Source of the DNA: Kriegella sp963975415
Lineage (GTDB): Bacteria > Bacteroidota > Bacteroidia > Flavobacteriales > Flavobacteriaceae
Direction: 5' to 3'
NCBI RefSeq assembly: GCF_963975415.1
Contig: NZ_CAXBGN010000003.1
Span: 310,001-374,000 of the forward strand
Length of the DNA: 64,000 nucleotides
How positions within the stretch are numbered: position 1 is the stretch's first letter; every line of letters starts with the position of its first letter. Shown here piece by piece: positions 34,691-43,370 of this stretch. Made by a program: the position numbers and the translations under genes. Below the pieces are notes generated by a model. That model was not told the DNA's origin, searched no databases, and saw nothing but the letters and a program-made list of their open reading frames with translations.

Positions 34691-35476
34691 TTGCTTAATT
34701 ATAACACATATCTTCACAAGAGTTCCCGAACTTGGGTAACCTTCGTACATGGTGCGGGGGGCAGTTCTGCTATTTGGCATAAGCAAATTCGTGAATTCAG
34801 AAATCATTTTAATATTTTGTTACTTGATTTGAGAGGGCATGGAGATTCAAAACCGGGTTTAAGGGATGCTTTCGATGAAAGATATGACTTTGATTCTATT
34901 ACCAATGACATTGTCGAGGTCATCGATCATTTAGATATCGATAAGTCACATTTTGTCGGTATTTCTTTGGGAACAGTTTTGATCAGAAACTTGGCCGAGA
35001 AACATCCTGCAAGAGTAGAAAGCATGGTGCTGGGTGGTGCTATCTTAAAACTTGATTTTAAATTTAGGATACTATTAGGTTTCAGTGTTATTTTCAAATC
35101 GGTGGTGCCCTATATTTGGCTGTATAAGTTATTTACATTTGCCATCATGCCCGATAGTAATCATAAAGAGTCAAGGTTGTTGCTCGTGAGAGAGGCAAAG
35201 AAATTATACCAAAAAGAGTTTATACGTTGGTTTAAGTTGAGCGCCGATATAAATCCGTTACTTCGATTGTTCAGGGCGGCAGATATTGGTATACCTACCT
35301 TATACGTTATGGGTGGGGAAGATCATCTTTTTCTTCCGTCGGTGAGAAGAATGGTACATCAACATAGTAGGTCTAGCCTTTTGCTTATTGAACACTGTGG
35401 TCATGTGGTCAATGTCGAACAATCGGCGTTATTCAATAACTTTGTTATCGGATATGTTTCCGATTTGAATGGATAG
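34691..35476 (+). CDS. Alpha/beta-hydrolase
   Basis: A ~261-residue alpha/beta-hydrolase. I prefer the TTG at 34691, preceded by GAGAG, which gives LLNYNTYLHKSSRTWVTFVH as N-terminus; an ATG at 34598 would add 31 residues of unlikely sequence. It has the oxyanion loop VHGAGGS, a DLRGHGDSK strand, the nucleophile elbow G-I-S-L-G in SHFVGISLGTVLIRNLAEKH, an Asp in YVMGGEDHLF and the catalytic His in IEHCGHVVNVEQ. Substrate unknown. Confidence 0.85.
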   Translation: MLNYNTYLHKSSRTWVTFVHGAGGSSAIWHKQIREFRNHFNILLLDLRGHGDSKPGLRDAFDERYDFDSITNDIVEVIDHLDIDKSHFVGISLGTVLIRNLAEKHPARVESMVLGGAILKLDFKFRILLGFSVIFKSVVPYIWLYKLFTFAIMPDSNHKESRLLLVREAKKLYQKEFIRWFKLSADINPLLRLFRAADIGIPTLYVMGGEDHLFLPSVRRMVHQHSRSSLLLIEHCGHVVNVEQSALFNNFVIGYVSDLNG

Positions 35477-35518
35477 GTTTCTTAGACGAAATTGGTTGGC
35501 AAATTTCAAAAAACATCA

Positions 35519-35548
35519 AAAAAAAACCGGCGCTCCCACCGGTTTTAA
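35519..35548 (+). terminator. Terminator after the hydrolase gene
   Basis: Stem AAAACCGG / CCGGTTTT around an 8-nt loop, 50 bp behind the stop codon and flanked by A/T runs. Confidence 0.75.
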
Positions 35549-35704
35549 ACTAACTAACTCAAAAATTACTAACTCAAATAACTCGGTACAAAAATCCATT
35601 AGAACAGCGTAACAAAGGTTAACTAAAGATTAGCAATTTGTTACTTTTGCATGTATAATGTTTAACGATATAATGCCCTGAATATTGTTGGTAGACCAAG
35701 GTTT

Positions 35705-36412
35705 TTACATGCGATCTTGTAATGCAAAAACCTTTCGCAAAAGATCTGTGGTTCTCGATGAAACTTTGGTACGAATTTCTTTTTCTTCGACTGCGATCAT
35801 GGTATATACGCCAGCTAATGCCTCTTGGGTCACATAATCGGTAAGATCAGGGTTAACGCTGCTTGTTAGCGGTAAATTATTGTATTTTGTAATGAGGTTC
35901 GCCCATATTTTGTCGGCCCCTACTTTTTCAAAAGAGCTTTTGATCACGGGGTTGAATTTACCGTAAAGTTCGGTTTGCGTAGCGTTGGTCAGATATTGCG
36001 TAGCGGCATCATTACTTCCTAAAAGAATATTCTTGGCATCATCAAAGGTAATGCCCTTCACGGCATTGATAAAAATGGGGGTGGCTTCGCTCACTGCATC
36101 TTCGGCGGCACGGTTCAAAACCTTTAGTCCTTCATCTGCCAGTTTGCCCAACCCTATGTTGCGAAGTGTTCTATCTACCTTTTGCAGTTCTTCCGGGAGT
36201 AAAATTTTTACCAGTTCATTTTTGAAAAAGCCATCGGTCTGGGTAAGTTTACTGACTTGTTTGTCTATTCCTTTATCCAAGGCTTCTCTCAACCCACTGG
36301 CAATTTCTGTATTGCCCAGCCCTTCTTGGGGTAATTGGTTAATGACTTGTTGTAGTTCCCCACATGCGAAGAATTGAAATACGGTAAAAAGTAAAATGAT
36401 TTTTTTTGACAT
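35705..36412 (-). CDS. DUF4197 family protein
   Basis: A 235-residue protein from ATG 36412 (MSKKIILLFTVFQFFACGEL); the lipobox FFAC17 suggests a lipoprotein. An upstream in-frame ATG at 36547 overlaps purU and is unlikely. DUF4197 signatures: EIASGLREALDKGIDKQVSK, then VEKILLPEEL-like (LVKILLPEELQKVDRTLRNI), FDDAKNILLGSNDAATQYL and the C-terminal ALAGVYTMIAVEEKEIRTKV. It is an all-helical periplasmic protein of unknown function. Confidence 0.92.
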   Translation of the reverse strand: MSKKIILLFTVFQFFACGELQQVINQLPQEGLGNTEIASGLREALDKGIDKQVSKLTQTDGFFKNELVKILLPEELQKVDRTLRNIGLGKLADEGLKVLNRAAEDAVSEATPIFINAVKGITFDDAKNILLGSNDAATQYLTNATQTELYGKFNPVIKSSFEKVGADKIWANLITKYNNLPLTSSVNPDLTDYVTQEALAGVYTMIAVEEKEIRTKVSSRTTDLLRKVFALQDRM

Positions 36413-36458
36413 AATATTCAAGTGTTGATATAGATTGTGCAAGTCTTTTTCTTTTACA

Positions 36459-37310
36459 TTACGAAAAAATAACCGTTTTATTGTTATAGACCATTGTCTT
36501 ACGTTGCACATGAAGCCGTACGGCCCTAGCCAGAACGATCTTTTCAAGATCCCTTCCTTTGTCCATTAAATCTTTAATGGTATGCGCATGTGTCACGGTG
36601 GCCACATCTTGTTCAATTATAGGGCCGGCATCGAGTTCTGCGGTGACATAATGACTGGTTGCCCCGATAATCTTAACACCTCTCTCAAAAGCTGCATGGT
36701 AAGGCTTTGCTCCAGCGAATGCGGGTAAAAAAGAATGGTGTATGTTTATAATGTTATTCGGATAATGGTCTATGATTTTATCGGTTACAATTTGCATATA
36801 CCGGGCAAGAACAATAAAATCAACATTGTATTTTTGCATAAGCTCTAATTGCCTCGCCTCGGCAGTTTCTTTTGTGGTTTTAGAAACGGGAATATGATAA
36901 AATGGAACATCGAATTGTATGGCAATAGGCTCCAAGTCAATATGGTTGCTTATGATAAAAGGAATTTCTACAACAAGCTCCCCCGAGTGAAATCGACTTA
37001 ATAAATCGTATAGACAATGGTTGTATTTAGATACGAGCAAAGCCATTTTCGGTTTTACATTTTGCAAATGAATTTCGTATTGCATTTGGTAAGGAGTGGC
37101 TAAAGTTGAAGCAAATTCGCTTTCGAGTACATCAATCAACGTTGAATTATCCTCAAAATCACATTCCAGGCGCATAAAAAATACACCTGCTTGCTTGTCA
37201 ACATGTTGGTCGAGGTATACAATATTGCCCCCTTTGGTGTGAATAAAGGTGGTAACGGCGCGTATGATTCCTGACTGATCTGGGCAATTGATAAGAATAG
37301 TCGTTTTCAC
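36459..37310 (-). CDS. purU: Formyltetrahydrofolate deformylase
   Basis: A 283-residue PurU. I take the GTG at 37310 (reading V-K-T-T-I-L-I-N-C-P) because family members start right at the ACT domain; an ATG at 37433 would add 41 non-conserved residues. The N-terminal ACT domain (residues 1-80: LINCPDQSGIIRAVTTFIHT) precedes the formyltransferase-type hydrolase domain with the catalytic NIHHSFLPAFAGAKPYHAAF and GATSHYVTAELDAGPIIEQD. It hydrolyses 10-formyl-THF to formate and THF, feeding formate to purine synthesis and balancing one-carbon pools. Confidence 0.93.
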   Translation of the reverse strand: MKTTILINCPDQSGIIRAVTTFIHTKGGNIVYLDQHVDKQAGVFFMRLECDFEDNSTLIDVLESEFASTLATPYQMQYEIHLQNVKPKMALLVSKYNHCLYDLLSRFHSGELVVEIPFIISNHIDLEPIAIQFDVPFYHIPVSKTTKETAEARQLELMQKYNVDFIVLARYMQIVTDKIIDHYPNNIINIHHSFLPAFAGAKPYHAAFERGVKIIGATSHYVTAELDAGPIIEQDVATVTHAHTIKDLMDKGRDLEKIVLARAVRLHVQRKTMVYNNKTVIFS

Positions 37311-37433
37311 TGTATTGGCTTTTGAATGAGTAAAAGTAGAATATTTAAAATTTAGGTTTCCCTTTCTAAAATTTTTTTTAACAATTCTTGTTTGAATGGG
37401 TTTGGCTGTGTTTGCTATAAAGTACGATGGCAA

Positions 37434-37806
37434 AATGGTTTTTCGTTTAGAGGAGACTAATACAGCGCTTTAGGTTCAATTGTAATATACCCGTTATTCC
37501 GGCAATTTATTTTTAACGGCTATTTCGATTTTATAAATGGTCTGTTCCAATGGGTTTTGGTGGTTTGAATTGAGGTGGTACATTTGATTCCTAACAGCAG
37601 TACATAAGAAATCGGGAATTGTGCAATTTAAAAGGATATGTATAGCAACTATAAGAACACTTTATAAAGAATAAGACAACAAATACTTTGGGTAGATGTA
37701 TGATTATCTTCCATTAAAGGTGTGCAATGGCATTTATGATACCGGTTAACCATAAAACAGCTGTATACTTAAAAAAGGCCGAAGGTAGTGTTGATTATAA
37801 GAATGG
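37434..37806. other. 373-bp intergenic stretch with a possible short coding remnant
   Basis: On the minus strand, 37583 to 37494 is an open frame of 29 codons (MYHLNSNHQNPLEQTIYKIE, ending KNKLPE), open further upstream without an ATG to about codon 60. Its composition looks protein-like and may be the N-terminus of a lost regulator, but I cannot name it. Nothing else is recognised. Confidence 0.3.
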
Positions 37807-38211
37807 TTATAAATCTCCCCCGTTACGAAGCGATTTTCGCCATTCCTTAAACGATTTTCGAAAACTTCTGACTTCTTGACGAAGCAGGTTTAGGTATTCC
37901 TTTTCTTTAACGCCATCATGTTCAAGCCCTGTGCAATACGAATTTATATTGCGTATCATGATGTTTATAAAAGTGGCGCTTTTTAATCGTTCCGTGGGAC
38001 AATTGGAATATTCTGCTTGAGCAATTTTTTTGGGTATCAAAATAGCGTCGGTGAGTAATGAATCGGCAATGATATCCCTAAGGCTATTGGACTTGTAGAG
38101 TTTCAATAAATCCTTGTTAAGGGAAACATAGGAAGCTATTTCCCTGCTGATTATACAGAGCTCCAACGCCTTCCGGTATACCGGAACCGAACGTAAAGAA
38201 TTGTGGGACAT
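37807..38211 (-). CDS. Four-helix-bundle protein (S23/rRNA-IVP type)
   Basis: A 134-residue all-helical protein. The order of segments fits the four-helix-bundle family: VYRKALELCIISREIASYV, then LRDIIADSLLTDAILIPKKI, SATFINIMIRNINSYC and LLRQEVRSFRKSFKEWRKSL. It was first described from 23S rRNA intervening sequences and is also used as an accessory in diversity-generating retroelements. No reverse transcriptase or variable repeat is nearby, so this copy is free-standing with unknown role. Confidence 0.7.
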   Translation of the reverse strand: MSHNSLRSVPVYRKALELCIISREIASYVSLNKDLLKLYKSNSLRDIIADSLLTDAILIPKKIAQAEYSNCPTERLKSATFINIMIRNINSYCTGLEHDGVKEKEYLNLLRQEVRSFRKSFKEWRKSLRNGGDL

Positions 38212-38322
38212 ATTGTTATAGCAATTTTATAGTATAAAGTTACGCTTGATTCATGTATTTTGTCTTTATAATCAAAAGCAAATTTGTATTTTTACTTTAT
38301 ATTATAAAATATTATAGAGATA

Positions 38323-38781
38323 ATGGCTTCGAATGTAAATTTAGATGATTTGAACTGGAAGATACTTAAATGTCTTCAGCGAAATGGCCGTGAATCTTTT
38401 GCAAATATCGGTCGGGAAGTTGGTCTGACACCCCCTGCCGTGGCAGAGCGTGTAAAGAAGATGGAAGATGTGGGCATATTGCAAGGGTACAATGCAAAAG
38501 TATCCCATTCGTTAACAGGCCATCATTTAAAAGCAATTATTACGCTTCGTGCTTTCATGGGCAAATTGAAGCCATTTTTGTCGATTGTTACAACTTATAA
38601 AGAGGTGATCAACTGTTACCGAATAACCGGTAATGAAAATATCGTAATGGAAGTTGTGCTCAAAGATCAATTCCATTTAGAAAAATTTATTGACAAGCTT
38701 ATAAAATATGGGGAGACGAGAACCCATATCATATTATCTAATGTGATAACAAATGCCCCAATTGAAAGAGGGGAATTCTAG
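38323..38781 (+). CDS. Lrp/AsnC-family transcriptional regulator
   Basis: A 152-residue Lrp-type protein. The N-terminal winged HTH reads LDDLNWKILKCLQRNGRESF, then NIGREVGLTPPAVAERVKKM and GILQGYNAKVS. The C-terminal RAM domain has VINCYRITGNENIVMEVVLK, DQFHLEKFIDKL and ETRTHIILSNVIT. It would respond to an amino acid or related ligand. It is single, 110 bp from the divergent four-helix-bundle gene. It is the only full DNA-binding regulator of central metabolism in the window, but nothing ties it to the nitrogen sites. Confidence 0.94.
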   Translation: MASNVNLDDLNWKILKCLQRNGRESFANIGREVGLTPPAVAERVKKMEDVGILQGYNAKVSHSLTGHHLKAIITLRAFMGKLKPFLSIVTTYKEVINCYRITGNENIVMEVVLKDQFHLEKFIDKLIKYGETRTHIILSNVITNAPIERGEF

Positions 38782-38935
38782 TTTCAATTTTTATTTATTG
38801 TGGGGCATGTGTCTTGTAAGAAGTCGATAATGATCGATATTGTGTTTTGTAGGGTTTTCATTGGATAAAAAATGCAAGGAATATAAAAACGGCTAAATGT
38901 TTGTCGGTAAACAATTTAATCATTTATTTTAATCC

Positions 38936-39760
38936 ATGGATTGGAATAGAATGGACGAATACCTGCAAATAGCAATAGATAAGGCCGTTTTCTTTTTGCC
39001 TAGAATTGTTGCTGCAGGAGTTATACTTTGGGTCGGATTTAAGATTGTACGAAAAATTGTCGAGCTGACTAAATTGGCTTTGGCCAAGGCTGGATTCTCT
39101 GAAACACTTCGGCCGTTTCTTTCATCTACAGTAGGAGTAATACTTAAGGGAGCGGTACTTTTTATCATTGCCTCTGTTATCGGTGCAGACCTAACGGGTT
39201 TGTTTGCAATTCTAGCAGCAACGGCATTCGCAATAGGCATGGCATTGCAGGGTAGTTTGGGTAATTTTGCTTCCGGTATTCTGTTGTTGACATTGAAACC
39301 CTACAAGGTCGGTGATTGGATCCAGCTTGAAGATAAGTTCGGCAGGGTTCAAGAAATTGGCATTTTTAGTACCGATGTTTTAACCCCGGGCAATAAAATA
39401 TTGATTATTCCCAATTCTAAGATAACCGACACAGTCGTAACCAATTACTCGGAAAAAGGGATGATTCGGCTAGAGCTTCTAGTTTCTATGCCGTATTCCG
39501 AGAGTTTTCCAAAGGTTAAATCGATTATTGAAGAAGCGTTGTTCCCAATTTCTAAAATACTGAGTGATCCACAAGTTGAAATAGGAATCAACACTTTCGA
39601 TTCGCATAATATCGAATTATTGGTTCGTCCATATGTGCTGCCCGATGATTTTTGGGAAGTCACTTTTGATGCATATGCAGCGATTAAAAAGGCATTCAAT
39701 AATAACAATATCAGTGTTGCCTATTCAGAAGGTATTGAAATTGGTGCAATAGGCGAGTAG
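38936..39760 (+). CDS. MscS-family mechanosensitive channel
   Basis: A 274-residue small MscS channel. Two or three hydrophobic helices come first (AVFFLPRIVAAGVILWVGFK, then a segment ending SSTVGVILKGAVLFIIASVI). The pore helix is LFAILAATAFAIGMALQGSL with GNFASGILLLTLKPYKVGDW. The beta domain has GRVQEIGIFSTDVLTPGNKI, then IIPNSKITDTVVTNYS. The cytosolic cage is complete. It releases solutes on hypo-osmotic shock at the inner membrane. A second MscS-type gene is at 55222. Confidence 0.94.
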   Translation: MDWNRMDEYLQIAIDKAVFFLPRIVAAGVILWVGFKIVRKIVELTKLALAKAGFSETLRPFLSSTVGVILKGAVLFIIASVIGADLTGLFAILAATAFAIGMALQGSLGNFASGILLLTLKPYKVGDWIQLEDKFGRVQEIGIFSTDVLTPGNKILIIPNSKITDTVVTNYSEKGMIRLELLVSMPYSESFPKVKSIIEEALFPISKILSDPQVEIGINTFDSHNIELLVRPYVLPDDFWEVTFDAYAAIKKAFNNNNISVAYSEGIEIGAIGE

Positions 39761-39933
39761 TTGTTCGCTATAGATCTTCTACCAATAAAAACGATGTTCG
39801 GTACAAGTGAACAAGGGGCTGGTTGTCTTATAGAGAGCGCTACAGTATGATTCATCGGTTTCAAAAAATATCAATGGTTATCTGTAACTTTGTTCTGCTG
39901 GCTTTTGGCTAGATTTTTGATGACTCCTTATAT

Positions 39934-41346
39934 ATGAAGCAAATCTTATTATTGTTAGTCCTCGGGGTTGCCTTTTCTTCTTCTGCGCAGCAAATGGCAT
40001 TAAAAAAAGGTGTAGTCGTTGACGGAATCAAGGTTAATGATTCCTTATCCGAGAGTTATGCCCTTTTTCTTCCATCTAATTTTGATGCCTCGAAAAAGTG
40101 GCCTGTAATCTTCATTTTTGATATGAACGGAAGAGGCAAACAGGTGACTGGTATGTTTAGCAGGGCAGGAGAAAATCAAGGCTATATTTTGGCTGCCTCG
40201 AATAATCTTCGTGACAGCCTTTCGATTTCCCAGAACGTATTAATCGCCAATCGCATGTTCCGCTCGTTGTTGTCAATATTGCCAGTGGCTGAAAAAAGAA
40301 TATACATGGCCGGATTTTCCAGTGGAGCCCAACTGGCCTCTTTGATTCCAACTTTTATCAAGGGTGTTGGCGGGGTAATCTCTTGTGGAGCTACAATAGC
40401 GAATGTAGATGTGCTGAGCAGTAAGAACCCCTTTCATTACATCGGCATCGTGGGAGATGAAGATTACAACTATCAAAATATGCTCAATGCCTCCCAATTT
40501 CTTGATAAATTGAAGTTTCCGAACCAGCTTCTCATATTTGAGGGCGGTCATCAATGGCCGACTACCGATTATCTATCAAAAGCCATGGAGTATTTTACGG
40601 TGTCTGCCATGGGTAATGGGGGAGTTTCGAAAGATGAGGCTTTTATTGACGAAAGTTTTGACAGAAACCTAGGTGACATCAGTGCGCTGATAAGTTCAAG
40701 CAGGCCTTTACGGGCAAACCATGCACTCAATGATTTAATCAACTTATATAAACCTTATAAAAGCACTGATTCTTTAAAAGATAGTGGGAAAACACTTAGA
40801 AAAAGTAAGTTGTTTAAAACCCAGAACCGTAATCAGAATACCATTTTTTTTAAGGAGGACTTAATTAAAGATGATTATGCCTATTACTTGGAAGAGGACA
40901 TTCTAACTTATAATTATAACAATCTCGGTTGGTGGAATTATCAGATGGGAGAGCTGAAAAAATATAACGCAAGTGCTAATCGCTTCGAAAGGAAAATGGG
41001 GAAACGGCTCAAAGGATATTTGAATGCACTTATCGCCGATAATATGGATATGTTGAGGGCTGAGGAAGTTGTAGATGAAGAGGCCCTTAATTTTTTATGG
41101 ATGCTAAAAACGATAACAGCGCCTGAAGATTATTCTTTTTATCTTAAGATTATTTCATATAGCGCCAAGAATGAAGATTACGGTACATCAATATTTTATC
41201 TTGAGGAATTGTTCAAAAATGGGTATACCGATAAAAACGAATTATATTCGTTAGAAGGAACGGCGCTATTGCGCATAACTCCTGAATTCAATGCCGTTGT
41301 GGAGAAATATCTGCAATCGGCCCGATATGATATGTTAGAGGAATAG
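39934..41346 (+). CDS. Secreted alpha/beta-hydrolase (esterase-like) with helical C-terminal part
   Basis: A 470-residue protein with signal peptide (cleavage after SSA, about 18). Residues ~20-230 resemble the alpha/beta-hydrolases of polyhydroxybutyrate-depolymerase/phospholipase type: YALFLPSNFDASKKWPVIFI, nucleophile G-F-S-S-G in IYMAGFSSGAQLASLI, IGIVGDEDYNY carrying an acidic residue, and GGHQWP with the catalytic His. The C-terminal half (230-470) is helical with TPR-like periodicity but no clear motif. Substrate unknown. A DUF1684 lipoprotein follows 72 bp downstream, possibly co-transcribed. Confidence 0.82.
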   Translation: MKQILLLLVLGVAFSSSAQQMALKKGVVVDGIKVNDSLSESYALFLPSNFDASKKWPVIFIFDMNGRGKQVTGMFSRAGENQGYILAASNNLRDSLSISQNVLIANRMFRSLLSILPVAEKRIYMAGFSSGAQLASLIPTFIKGVGGVISCGATIANVDVLSSKNPFHYIGIVGDEDYNYQNMLNASQFLDKLKFPNQLLIFEGGHQWPTTDYLSKAMEYFTVSAMGNGGVSKDEAFIDESFDRNLGDISALISSSRPLRANHALNDLINLYKPYKSTDSLKDSGKTLRKSKLFKTQNRNQNTIFFKEDLIKDDYAYYLEEDILTYNYNNLGWWNYQMGELKKYNASANRFERKMGKRLKGYLNALIADNMDMLRAEEVVDEEALNFLWMLKTITAPEDYSFYLKIISYSAKNEDYGTSIFYLEELFKNGYTDKNELYSLEGTALLRITPEFNAVVEKYLQSARYDMLEE

Positions 41347-41418
41347 GTTCATAAGATATTCGAATAGGAGGTGCTGTGAAAAAAAAGGTTTTCTCGGAAA
41401 TATCAATTTCAGATATGT

Positions 41419-42096
41419 TTGATTAACTATCTAAAAACAAAAGATTTGAAGCATTACGTACTCCCCCTTCTTTTACTATTTTTTATTTCTTGTAAACAAG
41501 AAAAAAAATACCATGACTTGAAAGAAAAAGGCAAAGCTGTCGGCCAGAGTGATGCCATTCGTATGATTCTTGAATTTCAAGACGCACTTAATGAAGAATT
41601 CAAAAACCCGGAAGTCTCTCCTTTACCGGATCGCTATCGCATAAATTTTGAGGGGCTAGAGTTTTTTGCCCCTGACACCAACTATGTGGTAAAAGCGAAA
41701 TTTGAAAGAACTCCCGAAGCACTGCCTTTTTTAATGCCGACCACTACGGGCGAAAAATCAGAAGAATCTGTTTATGGTATAGCTCATTTTGATTTAAATG
41801 GGAAAACGCACCAGCTTGAGGTGTATCAAAATAAAGAGTTAATGTTGCAAGACAAGTACAGAGAATATCTGTTTTTGCCATTTACGGATCATACGAATGG
41901 AGAGGAAACTTATACCGGAGGCAGGTATATTGATTTGTCAATACCCGCCGGCGACATTATTGTGATAGACTTTAATAAGGCCTACAATCCCTATTGTGCC
42001 TACAATAAAAAATACTCTTGTCCGATCGTGCCAAGTGTAAATGCCTTGGACACCAAGATTTTGGCTGGAGTTAAGGCGTTCAAACAAAAACCCTGA
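41419..42096 (+). CDS. DUF1684 lipoprotein
   Basis: A ~225-residue protein. There is no ATG at the 5' end; candidates are TTG 41419 and TTG 41446. The second gives LKHYVLPLLLLFFISCKQEK, a clean lipoprotein signal, so it may be the true start. DUF1684 features: RINFEGLEFFAPDTNYVVKA, YGIAHFDLNGKTHQLEVYQN, LFLPFTDHTNGEETYTGGRY and IDFNKAYNPYCAYNKKYSCP. The family forms a beta-barrel-like fold; no function is established. The stop lies inside a hairpin that terminates the opposite-strand porin gene. Confidence 0.9.
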   Translation: MINYLKTKDLKHYVLPLLLLFFISCKQEKKYHDLKEKGKAVGQSDAIRMILEFQDALNEEFKNPEVSPLPDRYRINFEGLEFFAPDTNYVVKAKFERTPEALPFLMPTTTGEKSEESVYGIAHFDLNGKTHQLEVYQNKELMLQDKYREYLFLPFTDHTNGEETYTGGRYIDLSIPAGDIIVIDFNKAYNPYCAYNKKYSCPIVPSVNALDTKILAGVKAFKQKP

Positions 42097-42116
42097 CACA
42101 ATTCGTGCCAGGGTTT
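42088..42116 (-). terminator. Terminator of the porin gene, overlapping the DUF1684 stop
   Basis: Stem AAACCCTG / CAGGGTTT; on the minus strand a T-rich tail follows. It lies ~50 bp beyond the porin stop and covers the last codons of DUF1684. Confidence 0.7.
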
Positions 42117-42164
42117 CGCTACTTAAACTTAATATATTCAACTAACAATCAATTAAGCATTGTC

Positions 42165-43238
42165 TTAGAAAGAATAAACGGCAGCCAATACGAAAGATGA
42201 AAGACTCTTTTGAGGGTTTAAATCACTGTCAAGAAATAGAGCGGAATCATCAGATGCATTATCTAATCGTAATTCAGGCTTGATCATTAAATTTCCAATG
42301 TTGGCACTTCCGGTGAGTGTTACGGCAAAGACACTAGAGTCTTCAACACTTGTTCCGATGGCTCCAAAAGCACCTGTTTCAACAAAATATTCACCCCTAA
42401 GTCCCAAGGTGAAAGTTTCTGAAGTTTTTAGCTGTGGGTAAAGTGCGGCACCAGCAAAACCTGTATCATCAGCACCATCAAAATAAGCGGCATTTATACC
42501 TAAAAAGAAATTATCCGATAAATCAAAACCTCCGGTATAATCTACTTCGTACGACCCGTTGTCGATAAGTAGGTTTAAATATTGACCACTGTACCCAAGT
42601 TGGGCGCCGTAGGCGTATTTTCCTGTGATGTTCAATTCGGTAACATCTGTTTGGTTCATAAAGGCCAACATCAAACTAAAATCATCCGACAATGCGAAAT
42701 CAGCTTTGATTCCAGTGTGTGAGAATGGTCCGTATGAGAATAAATATGAGGTACTGTAGTTAAAATTGGCTACCGGGGAAATAACCTCATAGCCCAAAAA
42801 GGTGTTGAAGTTACCAACGGTTAGTGTAACTGCGTCGCTTACATTCCAATAGGCATACAATTGGTTAACGATATTTCCTGTCGCCGAGTAAATAGGAGAT
42901 GCGAAAATAGCATCGGTACCTCTTGGTCCGAATACCAAGTCAGCTACGAAACCGGCCTTTTCTCCTTCGTAAGAAGCAACTATGTTGGCCATGCCTAAAG
43001 CAAAACCAGGTAAATTGGCAAATGATGATCCTGGTGCCGCGTAAGGTGCGCCTTCTGCTTCATCAAAGCTATTGTTTGCATTCAGGTTAGCTCTATAGTA
43101 AGCATCGATAGAACCGCTAAGAGAGAACTTTTTAGCATCTTCACTTTCGTCGTCTTGAGCAAATGTCATCGTTCCTAAAAGCAGTATTGCCAGAAAACCT
43201 AAATTTTTTATGTAATTTGTATTTGTAATCGCTTTCAT
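42165..43238 (-). CDS. Outer-membrane beta-barrel porin (BBP2/OmpL-like)
   Basis: A 357-residue protein with signal peptide (NLGFLAILLLGTMTFAQDDE, cleaved after FAQ) and alternating strands typical of the 'putative beta-barrel porin-2' family: SLSGSIDAYYRANLN, GFVADLVFGPRGTDAIFASP, VTLTVGNFNTFLGYEVISPV, YLFSYGPFSHTGIKADFAL, and a C-terminal Phe (VLAAVYSF) expected for BAM insertion. It lies 132 bp behind amt on the same strand, with an inverted repeat in between, so it may be part of the nitrogen unit as an outer-membrane entry route for small N compounds. That link is inference. Confidence 0.88.
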   Translation of the reverse strand: MKAITNTNYIKNLGFLAILLLGTMTFAQDDESEDAKKFSLSGSIDAYYRANLNANNSFDEAEGAPYAAPGSSFANLPGFALGMANIVASYEGEKAGFVADLVFGPRGTDAIFASPIYSATGNIVNQLYAYWNVSDAVTLTVGNFNTFLGYEVISPVANFNYSTSYLFSYGPFSHTGIKADFALSDDFSLMLAFMNQTDVTELNITGKYAYGAQLGYSGQYLNLLIDNGSYEVDYTGGFDLSDNFFLGINAAYFDGADDTGFAGAALYPQLKTSETFTLGLRGEYFVETGAFGAIGTSVEDSSVFAVTLTGSANIGNLMIKPELRLDNASDDSALFLDSDLNPQKSLSSFVLAAVYSF

Positions 43239-43327
43239 ATTTCAATGATTTAGATATCCTTGATTAAAGGATGTTATATTAGTTTGTTTGAAATCGTGAT
43301 ATTGATTTATTGAAGAGATGGTTATGT

Positions 43328-43355
43328 AACGGAGCGTTCTGCCAAACGCTCCGTT
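43328..43355. repeat. Stable hairpin between amt and the porin gene
   Basis: Arms AACGGAGCGTT (43328-43338) and AACGCTCCGTT (43345-43355) with a 6-nt loop. On the minus strand no T-run follows (ACATAACC), so it resembles an mRNA processing or stability hairpin rather than a full terminator. A T-rich tail exists only on the plus strand, where nothing is transcribed toward it. Confidence 0.75.
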
Positions 43356-43370
43356 TTATATTTATCGGTT

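Noticed and set aside
37807..38211. Four-helix-bundle gene as an accessory of a diversity-generating retroelement
   Set aside because: No reverse transcriptase or template/variable repeat is present nearby.
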